From DATBSK01 sp040902705 (lineage in GTDB: Bacteria; Actinomycetota; Acidimicrobiia; IMCC26256; PALSA-555), in the NCBI GenBank assembly GCA_040902705.1, contig JBBDWT010000204.1:6207-70206 (forward strand): a DNA stretch of 64,000 bases. Reading direction: 5' to 3'. Shown here one piece after another: positions 50,453 through 59,300 of the stretch (the first letter of the stretch is position 1; every line of letters begins with the position of its first letter). A program made the position numbers and the translations under genes. The notes below the pieces were generated by a model, which saw nothing but the letters and a program-made list of their open reading frames with translations, was not told the DNA's origin and did not search any database.

Positions 50453-52524
50453 CCGCGGGAGCGGCTGGCGCGCTTGGTGCCGGCGGCCTTGCGGCGCTTG
50501 CCGCCGTTCTTGGCCCCGCTGGCGTCGCCGAACGTGTTCCCGTTGCCGCCCGGAGGACGCATCTCGGTGATCGAGCCGTCGGCGCGACGAATCTTGCGGA
50601 AGCCACCGACGCTCTTGCCCATCGCCTCGTCGACGAGGGTGGCGACCTCGGCGCCGGTCACCGTCTCGTGCTCGAGCAGCGCCTGCGCGACCGCGTCGAG
50701 GCCACGACGGTGCACTCGCAGGATCCGACGGGCGCGGCTCTCCTCTTCGCGGAGGATCCGCTCGACCTCTTCGTCGATCACGCGGGCCGTGTCGTCGGAG
50801 TAGTCGCGCGTGTGCACGAGGTCCTCACCCAGGAACACCGCGCCCTGCGAGCCCCATGCCATCGGACCGATGCGATCCGACATGCCCCACTCGCGGACCA
50901 TCTTGCGGGCCATCTCGGTGATGCGGACGAGGTCGTTCTGGGCTCCGGTCGACGTGTGCCCGAAGACGAGATCCTCGGCGGTGCGACCGCCGAGCGCGAC
51001 CACGATCGAGTCGGCGATGTACTCGCGCTTGTAGATGTGCTGCTCGTCCTCGGGGAGCTGCTGGGTGACGCCCAGCGCCATGCCGCTCGGGAGGATGGTC
51101 ACCTTGTGCACGGGGTCGGCGTGGTCGAGCACGTACGCGAGCACGGCGTGGCCGCCCTCGTGGTACGCGATGACCTCTTTCTCCTCCTCGCTGATGGCCA
51201 TGGAGTCGCGCTTGAGGCCCATCAGCACCCGGTCGCGGGCGGCTTCGAAGTCCTCGCCGTCGACGACCGCGGAGCCGCGCCGGACTGCGTGGAGCGCGGC
51301 TTCGTTCACGAGGTTGGAGAGGTCGGCGCCGGCCATGCCCGGCGTCCCGCGGGCGATCACCTCGACGTCGACGTCGGGCGACATCTTCTTGTCCTTCATG
51401 TGGACCCGGAGGATCATGGCGCGCTCCTCCTGGGTGGGGAAGGGCACGACGATCTGACGATCGAACCGGCCCGGGCGCAGGAGCGCGGGGTCGAGGACGT
51501 CGGGACGGTTCGTCGCCGCCATCATGACGACGCCCTCGGTGGCCTCGAAGCCGTCCATCTCCGCGAGCATCTGGTTGAGCGTCTGCTCGCGCTCGTCGTG
51601 ACCGCCGCCGAGCCCGGCACCACGCTTGCGTCCGATGGAGTCGATCTCGTCGACGAAGATGATCGCGGGGGCCTGCTTGCGCGCGGTCTGGAAGAGGTCG
51701 CGCACGCGCGCGGCTCCGACACCGACGAACATCTCCATGAAGTCGGAGCCGGTGACCGAGATGAACGGGACGCCCGCCTCACCCGCGACGGCGCGCGCGA
51801 TCAGCGTCTTGCCCGTGCCCGGGGGACCGACGAGCAGCACGCCCTTGGGGATGCGCGCGCCGATGGCCTTGAACTTCTGCGGGAACTTGAGGAAGTCGAC
51901 CACCTCGGCGATCTCCTGCTTCACCGGGCCGTACCCCGCGACGTCGTCGAACGTCGTCTTCGGCTTCTCGGTGTTGTAGACCTTCGCCTTGCTCCGCCCG
52001 ATGTTCATCACCGCGCCCATCTGGCCCTGCGCGCGTCGGCTCATCCACACGAAGAAGCCGATGATGAGCACCGCGGGGAGCAGCAGCGGGATGAGGTCGA
52101 GGAAGAAGTTCGAACCCTGGCGCTGGTAGACGAGGTCGACGCCCTGCTCGTTGAGCACTCTGAGGTCGCGTGCGGGGAGGTCGTCGGTCGGGCCCTCGGA
52201 CGAGAAGTCCAAGGTGCCGTCGACCTTCTGCGTGAACTCACCGGTGAGCTGGCCGCTCGACGGGTCGAACTCGACCTTCTTCACGTTGTCGTCGCGCACC
52301 CGGTCCATGAAGCTCGAGTACGAGATCTCCTTGGTGGACCCGCTGTCGATCGAGAAGACGTTCGTGAACGCGAGGACGCCGATGAGGGCGACGATCAGGA
52401 GCCAGGGCAGCATCCGCGTCCACGACGGCGGCCCACCGGGTCCGGGCGGCGGGCGATCGCCGGGACGGCGCTCGGGGCCTCCCGCGGGGCGTCCCGGGGG
52501 CATCTCGGACGGGGGGCGACTCAT
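50449..52524 (-). CDS. ftsH: ATP-dependent zinc metalloprotease FtsH
   Basis: A 691-residue membrane AAA+ protease. A Pro/Gly-rich cytoplasmic lead (about 1-36) precedes TM1 (about 38-56), an extracytoplasmic domain and TM2 (about 145-162). Walker A GPPGTGKT is at 233-240, Walker B IIFVDEID follows, the pore motif FVGVGA is at about 264, and the zinc site HEGGH is at 455-459. It degrades membrane and regulatory proteins. ATG 52524 is chosen because the upstream frame is unusually arginine- and proline-rich. Confidence 0.96.
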   Translation of the reverse strand: MSRPPSEMPPGRPAGGPERRPGDRPPPGPGGPPSWTRMLPWLLIVALIGVLAFTNVFSIDSGSTKEISYSSFMDRVRDDNVKKVEFDPSSGQLTGEFTQKVDGTLDFSSEGPTDDLPARDLRVLNEQGVDLVYQRQGSNFFLDLIPLLLPAVLIIGFFVWMSRRAQGQMGAVMNIGRSKAKVYNTEKPKTTFDDVAGYGPVKQEIAEVVDFLKFPQKFKAIGARIPKGVLLVGPPGTGKTLIARAVAGEAGVPFISVTGSDFMEMFVGVGAARVRDLFQTARKQAPAIIFVDEIDSIGRKRGAGLGGGHDEREQTLNQMLAEMDGFEATEGVVMMAATNRPDVLDPALLRPGRFDRQIVVPFPTQEERAMILRVHMKDKKMSPDVDVEVIARGTPGMAGADLSNLVNEAALHAVRRGSAVVDGEDFEAARDRVLMGLKRDSMAISEEEKEVIAYHEGGHAVLAYVLDHADPVHKVTILPSGMALGVTQQLPEDEQHIYKREYIADSIVVALGGRTAEDLVFGHTSTGAQNDLVRITEMARKMVREWGMSDRIGPMAWGSQGAVFLGEDLVHTRDYSDDTARVIDEEVERILREEESRARRILRVHRRGLDAVAQALLEHETVTGAEVATLVDEAMGKSVGGFRKIRRADGSITEMRPPGGNGNTFGDASGAKNGGKRRKAAGTKRASRSRG

Positions 52525-52696
52525 CGGTGGCTCCAGGCCTTCCGGAGGGACGGGCTCGCCCCTCCGCCAACACCCATCGTAGGACGCGGGTTCCAGGTCC
52601 GTGGCGTCGGAACGACGCCGTTGCGGGTGCCGTGTCGCCGCCACCCCGCCTCCCCACCTCCCCACCGCGGATCGCCGGCGCGCCGGCGCGCGCAAG

Positions 52697-52702
52697 TAGC
52701 GT
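52697..52702 (+). promoter_or_regulatory. -10 box TAGCGT, leaderless type
   Basis: TAGCGT ends 7 bases before ATG 52710. Confidence 0.55.
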
Positions 52703-52709
52703 CGGGGCG

Positions 52710-53420
52710 ATGAGCGCCGGGTCGACGCCGACGCGGCTGCGCTGGGGCCTGCCGGACGCGCTGATCGCGTGGATCGTCGGGATCGTGGCCGCGGTGATCG
52801 CCGCGGCGCCGTTCATCGGGTCGAACGGGACGATTCCCGACGATCGAGAGGTCACCGCAACCCTGGTGCTGCTCGCGGTGCAGAACTTCGCCATCATCGG
52901 TTCGCTGCTCTACATCGCCCGAGCCCGGGGCCTCGGCTCGCTGCGCCGTGACTTCGGCTTCGCGTTCGAGGTGCCCGATCTGGTGTGGGTGCTCGGCGGC
53001 GTCGCCCTCGCCGTGATCGCGGGGATCCTCGTCGTCCCGATCACGGAGCTCGCGGGTCTGAAGGACTCGAGCCAGGAGGTCGTGAACACCTTCGAACGGT
53101 CGGCGGGGCTCGCCCAGAAGATCGCGGTGTGCATCGGGGTCGTCCTCGTGGCCCCGGTCGCCGAGGAGCTGCTCTTCCGGGGGGTGCTCCTTCGGAGCCT
53201 CGTGCGGCGGACGGCCCCGGTGGTCGCGGTGTTCGTCTCGGCGCTGGTCTTCGCCGTCGTCCACGTGATCGGCGACCTCGGGACGGGCTACTACGTGCCG
53301 GCGTTCCTGCTGCTCGGCCTGGTCTCGGGGTGGCGAGCGGTCGTCACCGGTCGGATCGGCCAGTCGATCGCCCTGCACGCAGGCTTCAACCTCCTGGCCG
53401 CGATCCAGATCGTCACCTGA
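52710..53420 (+). CDS. CPBP family intramembrane metalloprotease
   Basis: A 236-residue protein with about six to seven hydrophobic segments. The three Abi/CPBP motifs are present: APVAEELLFRGVLL with the EExxxR pair (about 149-162), FAVVHVIGD with His (about 181-189) and IALHAGFNLLA (about 220-230). Members are bacterial relatives of Rce1, often of unknown target. It is the only gene before the small zinc ribbon at 53517. Confidence 0.88.
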   Translation: MSAGSTPTRLRWGLPDALIAWIVGIVAAVIAAAPFIGSNGTIPDDREVTATLVLLAVQNFAIIGSLLYIARARGLGSLRRDFGFAFEVPDLVWVLGGVALAVIAGILVVPITELAGLKDSSQEVVNTFERSAGLAQKIAVCIGVVLVAPVAEELLFRGVLLRSLVRRTAPVVAVFVSALVFAVVHVIGDLGTGYYVPAFLLLGLVSGWRAVVTGRIGQSIALHAGFNLLAAIQIVT

Positions 53421-53516
53421 GCCCATCGCTCCGAGAGGTCGACTCCGGGAACCGCTCAAGGTCCGGCCCGAACCTGCCGATGTCCCGGTCGGGGAGAAAC
53501 GACTGGGAGGTCGAAC

Positions 53517-53684
53517 GTGCGCTGCTCTTCGTGCACCAAGGGATCGGTCATCGAGATCCGCATGCGCGTCTCGGGGTCGGATCTGACGTTCCGCCGCTGT
53601 GGCCGCTGCGAGCACCAGACCTGGGAAGCAGCCGAGGGGACCGTGCCCCTCACCCGCGTGCTCGAGCTCGTCCGTCACACCTAG
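53517..53684 (+). CDS. Small zinc-ribbon protein, 55 residues
   Basis: Below the usual ORF size limit but well supported. GTG 53517 is preceded by gggagg six bases upstream, and the product has two CxxC pairs: CSSC (residues 3-6) and CGRC (about 28-31), with strands between them and GSVIEIRMRVSGSDLTFRRC spacing as in zinc ribbons (residues 9-28). The C-terminus is LTRVLELVR. It may bind nucleic acid or a protein partner; function unknown. It lies before the large membrane protein and manB. Confidence 0.75.
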   Translation: MRCSSCTKGSVIEIRMRVSGSDLTFRRCGRCEHQTWEAAEGTVPLTRVLELVRHT

Positions 53685-53752
53685 GGGGAGGCGGGTCCGC
53701 CGGGCTCGCTCCCGACAGGGTCGGGGCATCGTGCCCTGGCAGGCTGTCGAAC

Positions 53753-56425
53753 GTGAGCGTGATCACGGAGGGAGCGCCGACCGCCCCCGGCACCCCGTCC
53801 GACGAAGTCGGGCTGGGCACCGACGCGCTGGCGCGGCGTCGCCGGCGGGCTCCGTGGTGGACCGCGCTCGAGCCGCTCGACCGGTGGGTCGGGCTGTTCG
53901 TGCTCGCAGCCTGCGTCGCATTCGTGTTCGTCGAGCTGCGCCCCGACCTGATCTTCCTCGACACGACCGCGGCCGGCGGCGACACCGCCGCGCACGTCTG
54001 GTGGCCCGCCTACCTGCGGGACCATCTGCTCCCGTTCCGACTCGCCGGCTGGTCACCTGACTTCTACGCCGGATTCCCCGCGGGGCAGTTCTACTTCCCG
54101 GTCCCCGCGCTCCTGATCGTCGCCCTCGACGTCGTCCTTCCGTACAACATCGCGTTCAAGCTCGGCACGATCGCCGGCGCGCTCCTGCTCCCGGTCGGCG
54201 CCTACGTGTTCGCGCGCGGCATACGCGCGCCGCGCCCGACGCCTGCGCTCTTCGCGGTGGCGGCAACCGCCTTCCTGTTCTTCACGGGCAACCCGGGAAC
54301 CGGCACAGCAGCCGAGAGCATCGCGTTCAACCAGCACATCGCGGGTGGATCGCTGCCGAGCGCGCTCGCCGGCGAGTACTCGTACACGCTCGCCCTGGCG
54401 TTCGCGCTGCTGTTCTTCGGCACGTTCGCGAGCGCGCTGCGCAACGGTCGCCGGATGTGGTTGCCGGCAGTGATGCTCGCGGCCGCGGTGATGAGCCACC
54501 TCGTCGTCGGCATCTTCGCGGCCGTCGGGGCGCTCGTGATCGTCCTTGCGTCGCTGCACCCACCCGATGCCGGCGCACGGCCCCGGATCGGGGCCTGGTC
54601 GCGGACGCGCCGTGTGTCGATCGCGCTGCCGGCCGGTGCCGCTGCGCTGGTCGTCCTCGGTCTCGCCATCGCAGCCTGGGCGTCGGCGCCCGTCGGCGCG
54701 ACGCTGATCCTGCTCGGGTTCGGGGTCGTCGCAGCGTGGTGGGCGCCGACGACGGTGGTGCGCGCCGTTGCCATCGGCGGCGTCGGCACCTTGCTCACCG
54801 CCGTGTGGTTCGTGCCGTTGGTCTCGGTGCTCGGGTACACGACCGACATGCGCTACACCCCGATCACCGAGTACGGCGACTACCTCTTCCCCGACTACAT
54901 GTTCGGGCTCCAGTCGCTCTGGCCCTGGGAGTGGGGCGCCGCGGTGCTGATCGGCATCGCGCTCATCGGCGGGATCGTCGGACGGCGGCCGTCGACGTTC
55001 GTCGTCATCGCGATCACCGCGCTGTCGGGGCTCATCTTCCGGTTCTGGGAGGACATCCAGGCGACGCCGGCCTGGAACCTGCGCTTCCTCCCGTTCTGGT
55101 ACATCGGCATCTTCCTCCTCATGGGCCTCGGCGGCGCCGAGCTCGTGCGCGGCGTCGCGTGGACGGCGCGCCGAGGTGCGAGTGACTGGGCGACCCGGAT
55201 CCCCCCGCGCGTGGTGGGCGCCGCCATCGCCGCGACGCTCACGATCCTCCTGTCGGTCGGGACCCTCGTCGCCCTCGACGGGTCGAAGGGGTTCATCCCG
55301 TACTGGGCGCGCTGGAACTACCGCGGGTACGAGGACACGACGGGGGAAGGCACGACCCCGGCGAAGCAGTTCGACGAGTACCGGTCGTTCATCGACGCGA
55401 TGGACGCGCTGGCGCCGGGGCGTGTCCTCTGGGAAGGGAACACCCAGCTCAACGTCTACGGCTCGCCGCTCGCGATGATGCTGCTGCCGTACTGGACCGA
55501 CGGGAAGATCTCGTCGATGGAGGGGGTCTACTACGAGGCATCCGCCACGTCGCCGTACCACTTCATGGCGACCGCGGCGCTCGACGCGCCGGGCAACTCG
55601 TCCGGCGCGGTGCGCGGCATCGAGTACCGGACACAGGAAGACTTCGACCTGGGTGTCCGTTGGCTGCAGACGCTCGGCATCAGATACCTGGCGGTGCACT
55701 CCGACCAGGCGAAGCAGCGCGCCGGCGGGGATCCCCGGCTCGAGCTCGTGACGACCTCACCCAACCTCGACGACGCGGCCCCGACCGGATGGTCCGTGTA
55801 CGAGGTGAAGGACTCTGCACTGGTCGCGCCACTGCACTACCGGCCGGTCGTGGTCGACGGCTTCGACGCGCATGACCAGGACGTGTGCCGTCGACGCCTG
55901 ACCGAGACGGGCCTCGACGCCAAGAGCCTCCACCTCCACGAGTGGCAGGACTGCGTCGGTGTGCCGTGGTTCGACGATCCCGAGGCTCTCGACCGTCCGC
56001 TCGTCGCCGACGGCCCCGAGAGCTGGCAGCGCGCGGGGACGTCGTCGGCGCGCGGGCTCGAGAAGGAGCCGCTCCCGCCCGTCCGCGTGACCGACGTGCA
56101 GTCCCGTGACGACGAGATCTCGTTCCACGTCTCCCGTACGGGGGTACCGGTGATGGTGAAGGCCTCGTGGTTCCCGAACTGGAAGGCCGAGGGCGCCGAG
56201 GGTCCCTTCCGCGCGACGCCCAACTACATGGTGGTCGTGCCGACCGAGAAGGACGTCACGCTCACGTACGGCACGACCAACGCCGAGTGGCTCGGCCGGG
56301 TGAGTACCCTCGCCGGCGTCGCCGGCGTGGGGCTCCTCGCTTGGTGGCCGTCCCACCGGCGCCGGCGGAGCGCGAGCGCCGATCCCGCGCCGACGGCCGA
56401 CGGGGGCGGAGAGCCGCGGACCTGA
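53753..56425 (+). CDS. Large polytopic membrane protein, GT-C/YfhO-like
   Basis: An 890-residue protein with about ten hydrophobic segments from residue 47 to 515 and a soluble C-terminal half (about 530-850), then a last helix and a basic tail. The early loop GDTAAHVWWPAYLRDHLLP and WSPDFYAGFPAGQFYFPVP contains acidic and aromatic residues as in GT-C-fold lipid-linked sugar transferases. A polyprenyl-phosphate-sugar-dependent transferase is possible but unproven. GTG 53753 has only a weak -10 (CAGGCT). It precedes manB by 13 bases. Confidence 0.6.
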   Translation: MSVITEGAPTAPGTPSDEVGLGTDALARRRRRAPWWTALEPLDRWVGLFVLAACVAFVFVELRPDLIFLDTTAAGGDTAAHVWWPAYLRDHLLPFRLAGWSPDFYAGFPAGQFYFPVPALLIVALDVVLPYNIAFKLGTIAGALLLPVGAYVFARGIRAPRPTPALFAVAATAFLFFTGNPGTGTAAESIAFNQHIAGGSLPSALAGEYSYTLALAFALLFFGTFASALRNGRRMWLPAVMLAAAVMSHLVVGIFAAVGALVIVLASLHPPDAGARPRIGAWSRTRRVSIALPAGAAALVVLGLAIAAWASAPVGATLILLGFGVVAAWWAPTTVVRAVAIGGVGTLLTAVWFVPLVSVLGYTTDMRYTPITEYGDYLFPDYMFGLQSLWPWEWGAAVLIGIALIGGIVGRRPSTFVVIAITALSGLIFRFWEDIQATPAWNLRFLPFWYIGIFLLMGLGGAELVRGVAWTARRGASDWATRIPPRVVGAAIAATLTILLSVGTLVALDGSKGFIPYWARWNYRGYEDTTGEGTTPAKQFDEYRSFIDAMDALAPGRVLWEGNTQLNVYGSPLAMMLLPYWTDGKISSMEGVYYEASATSPYHFMATAALDAPGNSSGAVRGIEYRTQEDFDLGVRWLQTLGIRYLAVHSDQAKQRAGGDPRLELVTTSPNLDDAAPTGWSVYEVKDSALVAPLHYRPVVVDGFDAHDQDVCRRRLTETGLDAKSLHLHEWQDCVGVPWFDDPEALDRPLVADGPESWQRAGTSSARGLEKEPLPPVRVTDVQSRDDEISFHVSRTGVPVMVKASWFPNWKAEGAEGPFRATPNYMVVVPTEKDVTLTYGTTNAEWLGRVSTLAGVAGVGLLAWWPSHRRRRSASADPAPTADGGGEPRT

Positions 56426-56438
56426 TGCAGGGGACCTG

Positions 56439-57803
56439 ATGCCCGATCTGGACATGATCTTCAAGGCGTACGACGTGCGCGGCGTCTATCCCGACGAGAT
56501 CGACGAGTCGGTCGCGCGCGCGGTCGGCAACGCGTTCGTCGCCTTCACCGGGGCGTCGCGCGTGCTCGCCGGGCGTGATGCCCGTCCGTCGGGTGAAGCG
56601 ATGGTCGCCGCGTTCACGGAGGGCGCGACCGCTGCCGGTGCCGACGTCGTCGACCTCGGGCTGGCGTCGACCGATCTCGTGTACTTCGCCGCGGGGTCGC
56701 TCGACGCGCCCGGTGCGATGTTCACCGCGAGTCACAACCCGGCGCAGTACCAGGGGATCAAGCTCTGCGGTCCGGGTGCCGCGCCGATCGGTGAGGAGAG
56801 TGGCCTGCGCGAGATCAAGGCCGCGGTCGCGTCGGGTCTGCTCGAGGAGGCCGGGTCTCCCGGTCACGTGGAGCGCCGCGACCTGCTCCCGGAGTTCGTC
56901 GCCCACGTGCACTCGTTCGTCGACGTCGAGGCGCTCGCGCCGCTGCGCGTCGTCGCCGACACCGCGAACGGGATCGGCGGGCTCGTGGTCCCTGCCGTCT
57001 TCGCCGACCTGCCGTTCGACACCTCGTACCTCTTCGTCGAGCTCGACGGCACGTTCCCGAACCACCCGGCCGATCCGATCCAGCCGGAGAACCTGCGCGA
57101 CCTCCAACGCGTCCTGCTCGACGAGCACGCCGATGTCGGGCTCGCGTTCGACGGCGATGCCGACCGCGTGTTCCTCGTCGACGACCGTGCGTCGCCGGTG
57201 AGTGGCTCGATCACCACCGCGCTGGTCGCCCGGTCGATCCTCGAGCGGCTTCCCGCCGACGCGCCGGCTGAGGACCGGACCATCGTGCACAACCTGATCT
57301 GCTCGAAGGTCGTGCCCGAGATCGTGCGCGAGCTCGGCGGCACGCCGATCCGCACGCGTGTCGGCCACTCCTTCATCAAGCAGGTGATGGCCGAGACCGG
57401 GGCGACGTTCGGTGGCGAGCACTCCGGGCACTACTACTTCCGTGACAACTACCGCGCGGACTCCGGGCTCATCGCCTCCCTCGTGGTGCTCGAGGCGCTG
57501 TCCCGCGCCGGGGTCCCGCTGTCGGAGATGCGCAGGTCGCTCGAGCGCTACGCGGCGTCGGGCGAGATCAACAGCCGGGTCGACGACACCGCCGCGTCGA
57601 TCGAGCAGGTCGCGGCCGCGTACGCGCAGGTGTCCCAGGACCGCCTCGACGGGCTGACCGTCGACGCCGGGGACTGGTGGTTCAACCTCCGGCCGAGCAA
57701 CACCGAGCCCTTGCTCCGGCTGAACCTCGAGGCGACCGATGCCGACACCTGCAGCGAGAAGACGGCCGAGGTGCTCGCGATCGTCGGCGGCAAGGCAGAC
57801 TGA
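56439..57803 (+). CDS. manB: Phosphomannomutase/phosphoglucomutase
   Basis: A 454-residue alpha-D-phosphohexomutase. The four signatures are complete: phosphoserine loop FTASHNPAQYQG (about 93-104), metal loop FDGDADRVF (about 237-245), sugar loop GGEHSGHYYF (about 326-335) and phosphate loop RPSNTEPLLR (about 418-427). It interconverts mannose-6- and mannose-1-phosphate, feeding GDP-mannose made by the nucleotidyltransferase at 38753. It is followed by a Trm112-like gene and a phosphosugar isomerase. Confidence 0.95.
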   Translation: MPDLDMIFKAYDVRGVYPDEIDESVARAVGNAFVAFTGASRVLAGRDARPSGEAMVAAFTEGATAAGADVVDLGLASTDLVYFAAGSLDAPGAMFTASHNPAQYQGIKLCGPGAAPIGEESGLREIKAAVASGLLEEAGSPGHVERRDLLPEFVAHVHSFVDVEALAPLRVVADTANGIGGLVVPAVFADLPFDTSYLFVELDGTFPNHPADPIQPENLRDLQRVLLDEHADVGLAFDGDADRVFLVDDRASPVSGSITTALVARSILERLPADAPAEDRTIVHNLICSKVVPEIVRELGGTPIRTRVGHSFIKQVMAETGATFGGEHSGHYYFRDNYRADSGLIASLVVLEALSRAGVPLSEMRRSLERYAASGEINSRVDDTAASIEQVAAAYAQVSQDRLDGLTVDAGDWWFNLRPSNTEPLLRLNLEATDADTCSEKTAEVLAIVGGKAD

Positions 57804-57876
57804 CGGTCCACCAGACGATCGGTGCGCCTCGGCCCGCTCAGGGCTCGAGTGCGCACAGGACCCGGAGGCACCGCCC

Positions 57877-58113
57877 GTGGCGCTCGACCCACAACTGCTC
57901 GAGATCCTCGCCTGCCCCGAGGACAAGGGGCCGCTCCTCTACTTCGAGGGGGAGTCGGCGCTCTACAACCCTCGACTGAAGCGTCGGTACGCCGTGCGCG
58001 ACGACATCCCCATCATGCTGATCGACGAGGCCGAGACCGTCGACGCCGCCGAGGACGAGCGGCTGCTCGCGAAGGCCGAAGCCGAAGGCATCACGCCGAC
58101 GTTCGAGGCGTAG
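57877..58113 (+). CDS. Trm112 family small protein (UPF0434-like)
   Basis: A 78-residue protein with LLEILACPEDKGPLLYFEGE at the N-terminus and the family ending YAVRDDIPIMLIDEAE. Of the Cys residues seen in zinc-binding Trm112 members, only one remains (ACPEDKG), so zinc binding is doubtful. GTG 57877 has cggagg upstream. It stands between manB and the phosphosugar isomerase gene, an arrangement common in actinobacteria. Confidence 0.85.
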   Translation: MALDPQLLEILACPEDKGPLLYFEGESALYNPRLKRRYAVRDDIPIMLIDEAETVDAAEDERLLAKAEAEGITPTFEA

Positions 58114-58119
58114 GACGCG

Positions 58120-59163
58120 ATGCCGGACACCCTCGGGTACGTCGACGCGATCGCGGGGCTTCCCGAGCAGCTCGAGGCCGCGCACGAGCAAGCGGCGACC
58201 GTCGACGTCTCCGCCCTGCCCTCGGGCGACGCGATCGACTCGATCGCGGTGCTCGGCATGGGCGGGTCCGCGATCTCCGGCGACGTGCTCGCGGCGGTCG
58301 CCTCGTCGATGCCGGTCCCGGTGGTCGTGCTGCGCCAGTACCGCACGCCCGCGTTCATCGGTCCGAACACGCTCGTCTTCGCGATGTCGTACTCGGGGAA
58401 CACCGAGGAGACGGTGTCGATGGCGCGGGGCGCGTTCGCGGCCGGAGCGTCCGTCGTGACCGTCTCGTGCGGAGGCGCGCTCGACACGCTCGCGGCGGAG
58501 CATGGTGGCATCCGGATCGGCTGCCCGACCGGACTGATGCCGCGGGCTGCCCTCGGCGCGCTGCTGGCGCCGCTGTTCGTCGTGCCGTTCCGTCTCGGGA
58601 TCTTCCCGGAGGCGCACGCGTCGCTCGTCACCGCGCAGGAGCAGCTCGCGCGCCGTCGCGAGCAGTGCCGGGTCGAGGTGGCGGGCGCGAAGAACCCCGC
58701 GCGTGAGCTCGCGCGCCGGATCGGGCGCACGATCCCGATCGTGCACGGTGGGGGCGCGCTCGGCGGCGTGGCGGCCCGCCGCTGGAAGTGCGACATCAAC
58801 GAGAACGCCAAGGCACCGGCGTTCTGGGCCGCGTACCCGGAGGCCAACCACAACGAGATCTGCGGGTGGGGCCAGCACGGCGACGTGACCCGCCAGGTCA
58901 TGACCCTGATCCAGCTCCGCCACGGCTACGAGCACGAGCGGCTCGCCCAGCAGATCGCGATCACGCGGGACATGGTGGAAGAGGTCTTCGTGCAGGTCCT
59001 CGAGGTCGAGGCCGAGGGCGAGAGCAGGCTCGCGCAGGTCCTCGACCTCATCTACCTCGGGACGTGGGCGAGCACGTACCTCGCCCTCGACAACGACGTC
59101 GACCCCGGGCCGATCGACGCGATCGCGCAGCTCAAGGCCGCTCTCGGCGCCACCGAGCGATAG
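58120..59163 (+). CDS. SIS-domain phosphoglucose/phosphomannose isomerase
   Basis: A 347-residue protein with two SIS domains. The first has VLGMGGSAISGDV (about 44-56) and SYSGNTEETVSM (about 90-101), which bind the phosphate. NENAKAPAFWAAYPEANHNEICG (about 226-248) carries the Glu and His expected for catalysis in the bifunctional isomerase family. It converts fructose-6-phosphate to mannose-6-phosphate, completing the route with manB and the GDP-mannose enzyme. Confidence 0.88.
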   Translation: MPDTLGYVDAIAGLPEQLEAAHEQAATVDVSALPSGDAIDSIAVLGMGGSAISGDVLAAVASSMPVPVVVLRQYRTPAFIGPNTLVFAMSYSGNTEETVSMARGAFAAGASVVTVSCGGALDTLAAEHGGIRIGCPTGLMPRAALGALLAPLFVVPFRLGIFPEAHASLVTAQEQLARRREQCRVEVAGAKNPARELARRIGRTIPIVHGGGALGGVAARRWKCDINENAKAPAFWAAYPEANHNEICGWGQHGDVTRQVMTLIQLRHGYEHERLAQQIAITRDMVEEVFVQVLEVEAEGESRLAQVLDLIYLGTWASTYLALDNDVDPGPIDAIAQLKAALGATER

Positions 59164-59298
59164 CATCGCCACCAGGTCGGGCCTGCCCTGCTCGCATGCG
59201 AGCAGGGAGAGGGCTGTCACCTGGTGATCCGGGCCGACTCCTCGTGAATCCCGCGCGGCCCGTGGCGTTGCCCGGTCGCACCCGAACACAGGAGTCAT
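59164..59298 (+). promoter_or_regulatory. Structured leader upstream of ahcY
   Basis: A 137-base spacer with nested pairings: caccaggt (59170-59177) with acctggtg (59219-59226), an inner short helix gcc/ggc, and a perfect 22-bp palindrome at 59186-59207 (ccctgctcgca plus its complement). A second hairpin cgggccg / cggcccg at about 59231-59265 follows. The ribosome site caggag lies 11 bases before the ATG. It could be a riboswitch-like leader or a terminator of the upstream gene. Confidence 0.45.
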
Positions 59299-59300
59299 CC

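Noticed and set aside
52525..52695. N-terminal extension of FtsH to 748 residues
   Set aside because: The added part is Arg/Pro-rich and starts near the divergent CPBP gene promoter; ATG 52524 gives the normal FtsH architecture.
59164..59298. Known SAH riboswitch upstream of ahcY
   Set aside because: The leader is structured, but I could not match the conserved core of the SAH riboswitch, so only a structured leader is claimed.
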